From Candidatus Bathyarchaeota archaeon (GTDB lineage Archaea; Thermoproteota; Bathyarchaeia; Bathyarchaeales; Bathycorpusculaceae): DNA of 64,000 nucleotides. Location of the stretch: assembly GCA_026014465.1 (NCBI GenBank), contig JAOZID010000010.1:1212303-1276302 (forward strand). Reading direction: 5' to 3'. This document shows positions 27,553-34,727 of the stretch, piece by piece (position 1 is the first letter of the stretch; each line of letters starts with the position of its first letter). A program made the translations under genes and the position numbers. The notes below the pieces were generated by a model. The model saw only the letters and a program-made list of their open reading frames with translations, was not told the DNA's origin and did no database searches.

Positions 27553-29114
27553 CGCAGACGGGGAGGCTTCAAAAAGCTGTTGAAATCACTATTGCAGCAG
27601 GATACCAAATCGATAAAGAAGCCTTTGAATTTCTAAGTTCTTTACCCAATACTGATGACCCCACCCAAGTCGTAAACACGGCTTTGCAGAAAATAGAGAT
27701 GCTAGAAGACAAACCGCTATTCCTTGGCAAAGACTTCTTGGAGTCGGCGCTAAAACAGCCAAAACACGAAAGCGCTAAACATCAGCCGCCTGCTTCGCAA
27801 CCAAAAACCATACAGAAAACACAAGAAAAAACTAAAACCCCCCAAGAAAACAGCGACGTTAGACCTTACGCCAAGGATATAGAAGCCCAGATTAAAATTC
27901 TTGAAGACCCCACAACGCAGTTAACGTCCAACGGAACCATGGAGGAGTTTTTGGGATACTTCCAAGACCGATTCAAACGTATGGAAAAGCTGCTGCGGCA
28001 AAGGATGGATGTGAAATCTGCTACGCCGATAAGTGAGGCTTTGAAGTCGCAGCCAAAAACCAAACTCAAAATCATTGGCATGGTAACCGAGAAAAGAGAT
28101 GCTAAGCAGCAGCTTTTGGTAACTATTGAAGATTTGAAGGCTAGCGCCACGTTTTTGGTTCCTACTAAAGCTGCTGATGAGGTGCAAAGGAAAGCCCAGC
28201 TGCTATTGCCCGACCAAGTCATCTGCGCTGCAGTAACCAAAACCCGAGGAAGACTTTTCCTAGCCGAGGACATCATCTACCCCGAAATAAGCCAAAGGTC
28301 TCCAAACAGAGCCTCAGAACCCGTTTATGCCGTTTTGACTTCAGATATTCATGTAGGCAGCAACAAATTCAACAAAGAAGCCTTCAAACGCTTCATACTC
28401 TGGCTCAAAGGCAAATACGGAACTGACGAAATGAAAGAAATTGCCAGCCACGTAAAATACTTCCTAGTAGCAGGCGACCTAGTAGACGGCGTAGGCATCT
28501 TTCCAGGTCAATCAAAAGAACTTACCGTGAGAAACATCCACCGACAATACCAGTACGCCGCAAAAATATTCTCACGTATCCCCGAACACATAGAAATCAT
28601 AGTCTCCCCCGGAAACCACGACACCTCAAGAAAAGCTCTCCCCCAACCCGCAATATCTGAAGACTATTTACCCACCATCATAGGCAACAGAAAAATATAC
28701 TCCGTAGGAAACCCTGCCATGGTCAGCATACACGGCGTAGAAGTTCTCATGTACCACGGCAGAAGCCTAGACGACATTATCGGCTCGGTTCCAGGCATAG
28801 AACACGAACACCCAGAAAACGCCATGAAACTCTTCATGCAATGCCGACATTTAGCACCCATATACGGCGCAAAAACCACCCTCTCACCCGAAAACCGCGA
28901 CTTTCTAGTCATAGACAGAGTCCCAGACATCTTCCACGCAGGACATATCCACGTTTTTGGAGCATGCTACCACCGAGGCACCCTCATAGTAAACTCAGGC
29001 GGATGGCAAGAACAAACAGACTACATGGCAAAACTAGGCCTAGTCCCCACACCAGGCATAGTCCCTGTAGTAAACCTCCAAACCCTCCAAACTAAAGTAC
29101 TCTCATTCGCCTAA
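27549..29114 (+). CDS. polB: DNA polymerase D small subunit DP1
   Basis: 521 residues from the ATG at 27549, which overlaps the DUF429 stop; an in-frame start at 27531 is less likely. An OB-fold region (K-L-K-I-I-G-M-V-T) is followed by a calcineurin-like phosphoesterase domain with S-D-I-H-V-G (about 265), G-D-L-V-D-G (about 308), G-N-H-D (about 354) and G-H-I-H (about 464). In PolD this domain is the Mre11-like 3'-5' proofreading exonuclease. The large subunit is at 36789. PolD is the archaeal replicative polymerase outside Crenarchaeota. Confidence 0.95.
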   Translation: MTQTGRLQKAVEITIAAGYQIDKEAFEFLSSLPNTDDPTQVVNTALQKIEMLEDKPLFLGKDFLESALKQPKHESAKHQPPASQPKTIQKTQEKTKTPQENSDVRPYAKDIEAQIKILEDPTTQLTSNGTMEEFLGYFQDRFKRMEKLLRQRMDVKSATPISEALKSQPKTKLKIIGMVTEKRDAKQQLLVTIEDLKASATFLVPTKAADEVQRKAQLLLPDQVICAAVTKTRGRLFLAEDIIYPEISQRSPNRASEPVYAVLTSDIHVGSNKFNKEAFKRFILWLKGKYGTDEMKEIASHVKYFLVAGDLVDGVGIFPGQSKELTVRNIHRQYQYAAKIFSRIPEHIEIIVSPGNHDTSRKALPQPAISEDYLPTIIGNRKIYSVGNPAMVSIHGVEVLMYHGRSLDDIIGSVPGIEHEHPENAMKLFMQCRHLAPIYGAKTTLSPENRDFLVIDRVPDIFHAGHIHVFGACYHRGTLIVNSGGWQEQTDYMAKLGLVPTPGIVPVVNLQTLQTKVLSFA

Positions 29115-29135
29115 AAAGAAAACATCAAATTAAAG

Positions 29136-30374
29136 TTAGTGCCTGTTTTTTAATGGTAAGTTTGGCTTGTAGGCTAGCATAGAGCTTAAGCGTGAGTCGG
29201 CTTCAAAGACTTCTTTGATATGTGAACGCGAAATTTCAAGGCGGATTTTTTTGGTTCGTCCATAGCGCCCCATGCTTACAACTTTTGAGTTTAACAGTCC
29301 CATGACGTCTAATTCGTTGATTAGGGAGCCTAGGCGGCGTTGGGTGAGAAGGTTGGTGCCGATTTCGTTGCAGAGTTCATTGTAAACGTCGTAGATTTCG
29401 CCTGTGGTTGCGCTGCTGTTGGTTTTGTTTAGGTGGTAGACGCTAAGAAGAACCAGTTTTGAATGTAAAGTCAGGTTTTTGAGGGCTTCTACGACCCTGT
29501 TGTGTTCAATATGTTTTTCAGCTTGCCTAACATGTTCTTCAGAAATCAAATTAGACCCCTCGCGTTCAGCAACTTCGCCAGCTACACGCAGCAAATCCAA
29601 AGCGCGGCGGGCGTCCCCATGTTCAGCAGCTGCAAGAGCCGCACAAATACTCAAAGCCGCCTCAGACAAACAACCATCAAAAAAAGACAATTTAGAACGT
29701 TCCAGCAAGATGTTACGGATTTCGCTAGCATCATAAGGTCTAAAAACCATCTCCTCTTCACTAAGAGAACTAAAAACCCTAGGATCCAAGAACTCTTTTA
29801 GCCGCAAGTCGTTTGAGATGCCCACCATAGCAACTTTGCTCTTTTTTAAAGCCTCATTTATACGGGTTAACTCGTAGAGCAAACTATCTCCGCGGTCTTT
29901 AATCAACGCGTCAATCTCATCTAACACAACAATAAAAATTGTCTGTGAATTATCCAAGCTGTTACGGAACCGTTCAAAAACCTCGCCCACAGACAAGCCA
30001 GTGAAAGGAATTGACAAACCCAAACTTTGACTAAGGCTAGCGAATATACGGTATTCTGAACCAGTCATGCGACAGTTGACATAGCAGAATCTGACAGGGG
30101 CGCCGTATTCTTTGGCTTTGGCTTCTAAGTGACTTAGGACATATTTGGTGACGGCGGTTTTTCCTGTTCCTGTTTTTCCGTATATGAATATGTTTGAACA
30201 TCTTGCGGCTTTAAGCACAGGGGCTACTGCTTGGCCAAGAAGACGAATCTGATCTTCACGGTGAGGAAGCCTATTTGGCAGATAATCATGCCTTAGAACC
30301 TCACGGTCTTTGAATAATTTGGCTTCGTTAACGAATTTTTCGAAGACATCGTCTAATATGTTTGTGTTGCTCAT
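29136..30374 (-). CDS. orc1: Origin recognition protein Orc1/Cdc6
   Basis: 412 residues. AAA+ domain with Walker A G-K-T-G-T-G-K-T (66-73) and Walker B V-V-L-D-E-I-D (149-155), sensor motifs and the C-terminal winged helix (residues 320-390). It binds origin recognition boxes and loads MCM. The start codon borders a ~810-bp non-coding region with ORB-like elements, the standard archaeal layout of an initiator gene beside its origin. It is convergent with DP1. Confidence 0.95.
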   Translation of the reverse strand: MSNTNILDDVFEKFVNEAKLFKDREVLRHDYLPNRLPHREDQIRLLGQAVAPVLKAARCSNIFIYGKTGTGKTAVTKYVLSHLEAKAKEYGAPVRFCYVNCRMTGSEYRIFASLSQSLGLSIPFTGLSVGEVFERFRNSLDNSQTIFIVVLDEIDALIKDRGDSLLYELTRINEALKKSKVAMVGISNDLRLKEFLDPRVFSSLSEEEMVFRPYDASEIRNILLERSKLSFFDGCLSEAALSICAALAAAEHGDARRALDLLRVAGEVAEREGSNLISEEHVRQAEKHIEHNRVVEALKNLTLHSKLVLLSVYHLNKTNSSATTGEIYDVYNELCNEIGTNLLTQRRLGSLINELDVMGLLNSKVVSMGRYGRTKKIRLEISRSHIKEVFEADSRLSSMLAYKPNLPLKNRH

Positions 30375-31187
30375 CCTTTGTCCCCATATACATTCAGAGG
30401 TAACACCATTATTTCGAATGGAACAAATAAAGGGTACAGTACAAAAAAATGGTTACAACGCATAACATTTCTAAAACCAGTGGAAAAAACGCCAACACAA
30501 ACAAGTAAGAAACCACAGGCACACCCCAGAATTTCTACTGGAACTCTGTAATACCTTTGTAAAGGTATGTTTGATTTCTTTTAAAAAGAAATATACTCTG
30601 TGAGACCAGTTCAATTTTAAGTATATTAATATATAGTGTTCAAGAAATTAGATGGATGAACTGTAATTTTTTTTTGGGCACATAAACGAGTTTGTTTTCC
30701 CCAAAGTTTTCGAGAGGAAATGAAGGGGTGTCTGTCCACTTATATCTGACAATGAAAAATCATGTTTTTTTGTTCACAACATGGTCTACTCCACGTTTGA
30801 TACCCTTGTTTATACCCCTATTTTTTGTTCTTCAGAGTTTTATGTTCACAACATCTCTTTTTCTTCACACTCTTGTGAATACACTGTGAATCTACATTCT
30901 GAATATACTTTAAATGAAGCCCTTTTCTCTCAAAACGCCACGTTTTTGGTTCTTAACAGTAAACCAGACCCCCCTACACTTCTACTGGAAATACCAATAC
31001 AAACCACTTTCAGAATTCATTTCACAAAACAAAAACATGTGAAGCCTGTAATCTAAAAACCTCTGCAAAAAACCACTATTTCACATATCCGACCGTTTTT
31101 ATGGGTTTTTACAAACGCTTTTTTCACCATAACATCTATAAGCTGTAACGTACAAACTTGTGAACCCTGCAAAGGTGTGCACCGTAG
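30375..31187. other. Candidate chromosomal replication origin (oriC)
   Basis: An 813-bp AT-rich non-coding region beside orc1. Seen directly: CCAGTGGAAAA at 30477-30487; TTCTACTGGAA at 30533-30543 and again at 30980-30990; GGAAATGAAGGGGTG at 30716-30730. These resemble parts of the archaeal ORB consensus (core TTCCAGTGGAAAC, then a G-rich tail). Between them are two perfect inverted repeats (30551-30568 and 30574-30592) and an AT-only stretch near 30621-30637. T-runs and about nine TTCACA/TGTGA elements follow. This fits an Orc1-bound origin with a duplex unwinding element. A TATA-like CTATAAG near 31136 probably serves the gene at 31188. Confidence 0.65.
30551..30592. repeat. Paired perfect inverted repeats in origin region
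   Basis: First: ATACCTTT-GT-AAAGGTAT (30551-30568), 8-bp arms. Second: ATTTCTTTT-A-AAAAGAAAT (30574-30592), 9-bp arms with a one-base centre. They lie side by side between an ORB-like element (30533-30543) and the AT-rich core. Confidence 0.7.
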
Positions 31188-31622
31188 ATGCCTGCTAGAA
31201 AAATGCGTGTGGAACTGTTCGATAACGAGGGCAATCGCTATACGGTAGCCTTTGAAGGACAGGTAACCCGCGATAAGGCTTTGCGGCTTTTGGACCTTGT
31301 AGAGTTGCTTGGCGGCATGCCTGGAGAAAACCAACCTTCATCAACAACAGTAAGCACTCCTGCAGTTGGCAAAGTATCCAGATTTGAAAAAGTGCGCACA
31401 GTTGTCCAGAAAAGCTTCCCTCTTGTCTGGTTCTCCTCCAAAGACGTCCAATCCGTTTACGAACAAGACCTTAAAGAACCCGTAACCCTAAGTACCATCT
31501 CAACCTACCTATCACGCATGGCCAACAAAGGCTTCTTACTGCGAAGCGGCAGCTCAAACAACCTAAAATACAAAATTGCAACAACCAACCCCAACTCAGT
31601 CATAAAACAAAAAATCAAATAA
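31188..31622 (+). CDS. Winged-helix protein of unknown function beside origin
   Basis: 144 residues. N-terminal beta-rich part (M-R-V-E-L-F-D-N-E-G-N-R-Y-T-V-A-F-E-G), then an amphipathic helix (A-L-R-L-L-D-L-V-E-L-L-G-G), a flexible S/T/P linker (about 46-60) and a C-terminal winged helix (V-T-L-S-T-I-S-T-Y-L-S-R-M recognition helix, about 67-133). No known family named. The domain layout suggests a DNA-binding protein with an N-terminal interaction domain. It reads away from the origin and converges with the membrane-anchored winged-helix gene. Confidence 0.6.
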   Translation: MPARKMRVELFDNEGNRYTVAFEGQVTRDKALRLLDLVELLGGMPGENQPSSTTVSTPAVGKVSRFEKVRTVVQKSFPLVWFSSKDVQSVYEQDLKEPVTLSTISTYLSRMANKGFLLRSGSSNNLKYKIATTNPNSVIKQKIK

Positions 31623-31658
31623 CCAAGCCACTAGCTAAAAGCTTTAATGGTGAATATT

Positions 31659-32471
31659 TTAGGGCGTAGGGTTTTGGGGGCTGCCAAGGAGGTTTTCCAT
31701 TTCCTTTTTTATGCTGTACTTGAAGGGTAGTTTTCCTGTTTCCCTCTCTAAGTAGCCTTCTTCGTAGAGTTTTTTCATTAGCCTAGCCGTGTGTTCTCTG
31801 CTAAGATTCACTGTTTGCTTGATTTCAGGCGCAGTTTTTGGTCCTTGAGCAGATAAAAACTCTAAAACCTTCACTTCAGTTTCAGTAAGAGAAGCCATTG
31901 CTTTGTCACGTTTTATGGGCATAACTGGCACCGCAGAAATCTCTGGGTCGTCTACAGCTTGAGAAACAATTGTAGCGGCGGATGGTGGGTTTGCGATTTT
32001 TTCTTCTAAGGTTGTGATTTGGCTTTTGATTTTTTCTTGCCAAACTTCTACTTCAATCAGTTTTGCTGATATCTCGCTTGTGTTGTCTTTTGGTATTTTC
32101 TCTAAAACTTTAACGTTCGCCTCAGAGATATCATTAACAACCGCAGTTAAGTTTTCAAACTGGGCATTAATTTGCACAACCTGCTCTTCAAGAGGCTCTA
32201 TCCTTCTCTCAAAACCATCCATTTTCCTAAGTCCACTATCAGCCCTCAACGAAGCATCCTCAACCTTAAACTCTACAGCATCGATTTTCTCATCCTCTCG
32301 CCTAATTTCCCTGTTGAAACTTAGCACAATATCCTCAACCAAACCCCTAGCCTTCTCGTACTCCTTTTGCGCCATCCTCAAACGCCTATGATACTCTAAA
32401 GCAGCATACCCTGTAACCGACAACAACACTCCAAGAAGGACACCCACAACAACTATTGCAAACTCAACCAA
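31659..32471 (-). CDS. Membrane-anchored coiled-coil protein with C-terminal winged helix
   Basis: 270 residues. One N-terminal transmembrane segment (about residues 4-24) is followed by basic residues (H-R-R-L-R), placing the rest in the cytosol. A long coiled coil with regular E/K/L heptads covers about 33-165, and a MarR/TrmB-like winged helix (S-L-T-E-T-E-V-K-V-L-E-F-L, then N-L-S-R-E-H-T-A-R-L-M-K-K-L) about 197-262. The protein could hold DNA to the membrane at the end of a long arm. Its start codon is 3 nt from the first element of the TGTGA repeat cluster, so either it is regulated by, or binds, those repeats. Confidence 0.65.
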   Translation of the reverse strand: MVEFAIVVVGVLLGVLLSVTGYAALEYHRRLRMAQKEYEKARGLVEDIVLSFNREIRREDEKIDAVEFKVEDASLRADSGLRKMDGFERRIEPLEEQVVQINAQFENLTAVVNDISEANVKVLEKIPKDNTSEISAKLIEVEVWQEKIKSQITTLEEKIANPPSAATIVSQAVDDPEISAVPVMPIKRDKAMASLTETEVKVLEFLSAQGPKTAPEIKQTVNLSREHTARLMKKLYEEGYLERETGKLPFKYSIKKEMENLLGSPQNPTP

Positions 32472-32474
32472 ATC

Positions 32475-32547
32475 TGTGACCTCTGTGATACAAACGTGAT
32501 TCTACCGTGATTTACGCGTGATTTTAACTGTTGCATCACACATCACA
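32475..32547. repeat. Helically phased TGTGA/CGTGA direct repeats plus ATCACA pair
   Basis: Five direct elements start at 32475, 32484, 32495, 32506 and 32517 (TGTGA, TGTGA, CGTGA, CGTGA, CGTGA); the last three intervals are 11 bp each, one helical turn. Two inverted ATCACA elements follow at 32535 and 32542. The array lies directly upstream of the membrane-anchored winged-helix gene. Confidence 0.85.
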
Positions 32548-32583
32548 GTTTCCCATGGAAAATTTAAGGTTTACGGTAAACCC

Positions 32584-32639
32584 TGTGACATATTCCCTTA
32601 TGACATCACATCTCACAAACTGTGACCTGCAACATCACA
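32584..32639. repeat. TGTGA/TCACA repeat block
   Basis: Elements: TGTGA at 32584 and 32621; ATCACA at 32605 and 32634; TCACA at 32613. Mixed orientation, spaced 7-21 bp. Middle part of the 32475-32821 repeat cluster; a repeat-free stretch (32640-32740) follows. Confidence 0.75.
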
Positions 32640-32740
32640 ACCTCTATGAAAAACAGCATTTTAAAAATCTGGCAAATAATGGCTTATTTTGGGTAAAGAA
32701 ACCTTTTTACTGGTATTTATTTGATGGTTTGTATGGTGGT

Positions 32741-32821
32741 TGTGATTGTGTGATATTTCACACTTCATGTGATTTCTCACATGTTTTGCTTATAAAGGAT
32801 GTGTGATTTGTGACGTCACAA
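32741..32821. repeat. TGTGAT/TCACA repeat block with 14-bp palindrome
   Basis: TGTGA elements start at 32741, 32749, 32768, 32802 and 32809; TCACA elements at 32758, 32777 and 32816. The block ends in a perfect 14-bp palindrome, TTGTGACGTCACAA (32808-32821), 6 bp before the end of the 155-residue gene. Confidence 0.85.
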
Positions 32822-32827
32822 TGGCCA

Positions 32828-33295
32828 TTAAGAGGGGCTAGAAAGCTGTTTTAGACTCGCTTCTAGCTCTTCTCGTATCACATTTATGACCTCCAGGTGG
32901 CTTTCTAGTTCATTTTCCCCTTCTGGCATGTCTTGATGTGCTTCCATGTACTCCTTCAATTTGTTTGCTATTTCAAGATATGGGTCAAGAGTTGTGGTCT
33001 CAAAAATGCCTAAGTACCCTAGCAGCAACACTGTGTAAATGGATTTTATGATGTTCTCTTTTGCCTGTTTTAACGTCCTGTTAAAGGCTCCGCGGCTTAA
33101 TTTGGCCTTTTTTAGGCGTAATCTGGCTTTTTCATCGTAGTTTAGTGATTTGCCTGAAATATTTTCGGCTAAAACGTCAATAATCAATGTTTCAAGCTGT
33201 GTTTTTGTTAATTGGCTGTTTTTAGCCAGTATTTTGACAACGGGGTCGTTTACGGCTCCGTTTAGCCATATTTGGACGCTGTCTTTGAGCTTCAA
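32828..33295 (-). CDS. Unrecognised 155-residue helical protein between repeat clusters
   Basis: 155 residues, mostly helical. Residues 20-85 have a helix-turn-helix-like run (S-Q-L-T-K-T-Q-L-E-T-L-I-I-D-V-L; basic K-A-R-L-R-L-K-K-A-K-L-S-R-G-A-F-N-R-T-L). A hydrophobic helix (S-I-Y-T-V-L-L-L-G-Y-L-G) comes near 95, and the C-terminal part is acidic. I know no family for it. The gene is flanked on both sides by TGTGA/TCACA clusters and has an inverted repeat (33325-33338) 30 bp before its start. A DNA-binding role is plausible from basic residues and context only. Confidence 0.55.
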   Translation of the reverse strand: MKLKDSVQIWLNGAVNDPVVKILAKNSQLTKTQLETLIIDVLAENISGKSLNYDEKARLRLKKAKLSRGAFNRTLKQAKENIIKSIYTVLLLGYLGIFETTTLDPYLEIANKLKEYMEAHQDMPEGENELESHLEVINVIREELEASLKQLSSPS

Positions 33296-33324
33296 CCTGC
33301 TAACTCCTTGGACATAGTAAATGA

Positions 33325-33338
33325 ATACAATTTTGTAT
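33325..33338. promoter_or_regulatory. Inverted repeat upstream of the 155-residue gene
   Basis: ATACAA-TT-TTGTAT, 30-43 bp upstream of the start at 33295. The position suits an operator or promoter element for that gene. Confidence 0.4.
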
Positions 33339-33716
33339 ACGTGGGCATCCTTTAAAATTTTACCCTCTTAGACACCCACTTTAACACACAAAAACAGAGG
33401 TAAATATCCTTAAAAAATGTTTTCTAACCCCCATCAACCCTTAAAGTCAATGAAAGCTGATATTTGGATCTTTTTTCGATTTTAGGCCATGATTTGCCCT
33501 TTTTATTCTTTGATTTGTGGCGGTTATTTCTTTTGGTTTGTAATCAAACATGTTATTTCTTTACTTTATGCTGTTAGTATTGCCTGAACTATTGCAATTA
33601 TGTGCTCCCCTTTTACTCACTGGATTGCACGTTTACGCTTAGTAGAAAAACATGCAAGACTGGTTTTTAACTCCTTTATGCCCTATCTTTTCACCAGTTT
33701 GATTGCTTTTTGCTGA
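33339..33716. other. T-rich non-coding region between gene and repeat cluster
   Basis: About 380 bp without a supported gene. The plus strand is T-rich. An 11-bp direct repeat GTTATTTCTTT occurs at 33523 and 33552, flanking a small inverted repeat (GTTTG-TAAT-CAAAC). It could be an easily melted region beside the 33717-33807 repeats, or the leader of the 155-residue gene. Confidence 0.4.
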
Positions 33717-33807
33717 TGTGACGTCGTGATGTCACCTATCACATGTGAATCACGCGTGATGCTCTGTGATTAATGCTTGATATCACATGGTGTGATGCGT
33801 TAGTGAT
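33717..33807. repeat. Dense TGTGAT/ATCACA repeat cluster
   Basis: Eleven elements in 91 bp. Direct GTGA elements begin near 33717, 33725, 33744, 33755, 33765, 33791 and 33802; inverted ones at 33731, 33738, 33749 and 33782. Perfect palindromes inside are ATCACGCGTGAT (33749-33760) and TCACATGTGA (33739-33748); ATCACA-TGG-TGTGAT lies at 33782-33796. Same core as the 32475-32821 cluster. Confidence 0.88.
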
Positions 33808-33879
33808 TCCTGAAAACTGCCTTGTGGCTTGTTTGGGTGCCGTTTTGAAAAGGGAGTGATTTGGGGTTGTTTTTTGTTT

Positions 33880-34713
33880 TTAGAGGTTTTCTGCGCTTTT
33901 CTTCATGTCTTCAAAGAGTTCTGGGCGCAGGTCTCTAAGCGTTGGGATAAACGCTTCAATAGCTCTCATATCACTTAACGTAACATCACAAATCACAAAG
34001 TCTTCCTCATCCACCTTTGCCCTGCAAACCACATCCCCAGCAGGGTTTACCAGTCGACTTCCACCCCAAAACTGCAAGCCTTCCTCTACGCCCACAAGGT
34101 TAACGTAAGCCAAAAACGCCGTGTTCTCCAGCGCCCTTGCAGCCGTGATAATTTCAAAATAGCTCCTGCGAACCGCCGGCGAAGCTGAAATTGCAACAAT
34201 CAACTGCGCCCCCTTTAACCGTATCAAACGAGTCACTTCAGGGAAAAATAAATCATAACAAATACACAATCCAATTTTCCCCAATGCAGTATCAAAAACC
34301 GCCGCCTGATATCCCGGACGGAAATACCGTTTCTCCTCAAACACACTATGCGTAGGCAAATACATCTTACGGTACTTTCCAATGTATCCTTCAGGACCCA
34401 CAAGAACTGACGTGTTAAAAATGGTCGCCTTGGTTTTTTCGCTTACCTCTGGCATCCCAAAAATTATGTGCATGCCCGTTTTTTTGGCGATTTCCTCAAT
34501 TTTTTGTGTGGAGGGTCCTGGGATGGTTTCTGCTAGCTCGTAGATTTGGTCTCTAACTACGTATCCTGTGAGGGAGAGTTCGGGGAAGATTATGAGGTCA
34601 GCGTTTTGTTTTTTTGCTTTTAGGGTGTGTTCTTGGATTTTCTTGATGTTTTCCGCTTTATTTTCGCGTTTGCTGCTCATCTGCGCAAGAGCTAACCTTA
34701 TTGTGTCCTTCAT
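33880..34713 (-). CDS. Carbon-nitrogen hydrolase (nitrilase superfamily amidase)
   Basis: 277 residues. The catalytic triad is visible: Glu in F-P-E-L-S-L-T-G, Lys in K-Y-R-K-M-Y-L-P and Cys in C-I-C-Y-D-L-F-F-P-E. It lies 14 nt downstream of the NAD synthetase gene on the same strand. In bacterial glutamine-dependent NAD synthetases a nitrilase domain is fused to the synthetase and supplies ammonia from glutamine; here the two could act as separate chains. That pairing is inference; other amides are possible substrates. Confidence 0.88.
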   Translation of the reverse strand: MKDTIRLALAQMSSKRENKAENIKKIQEHTLKAKKQNADLIIFPELSLTGYVVRDQIYELAETIPGPSTQKIEEIAKKTGMHIIFGMPEVSEKTKATIFNTSVLVGPEGYIGKYRKMYLPTHSVFEEKRYFRPGYQAAVFDTALGKIGLCICYDLFFPEVTRLIRLKGAQLIVAISASPAVRRSYFEIITAARALENTAFLAYVNLVGVEEGLQFWGGSRLVNPAGDVVCRAKVDEEDFVICDVTLSDMRAIEAFIPTLRDLRPELFEDMKKSAENL

Positions 34714-34727
34714 TTTCTTGTTTTCTC

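Noticed and set aside
30692-31056. Short open frames in the origin region
   Set aside because: Low-complexity, no ribosome site, no family-like sequence, and they cross the repeats and T-runs.
32475-33807. CRISPR array
   Set aside because: The units are 5-6 bp half-sites in both orientations, without 20-40 bp identical repeats or regular spacers.
32475-33807. CRP-type TGTGA-N6-TCACA operators
   Set aside because: The half-site resembles bacterial CRP, but spacers vary from 0 to many bases, direct repeats dominate in part, and no CRP homologue is seen.
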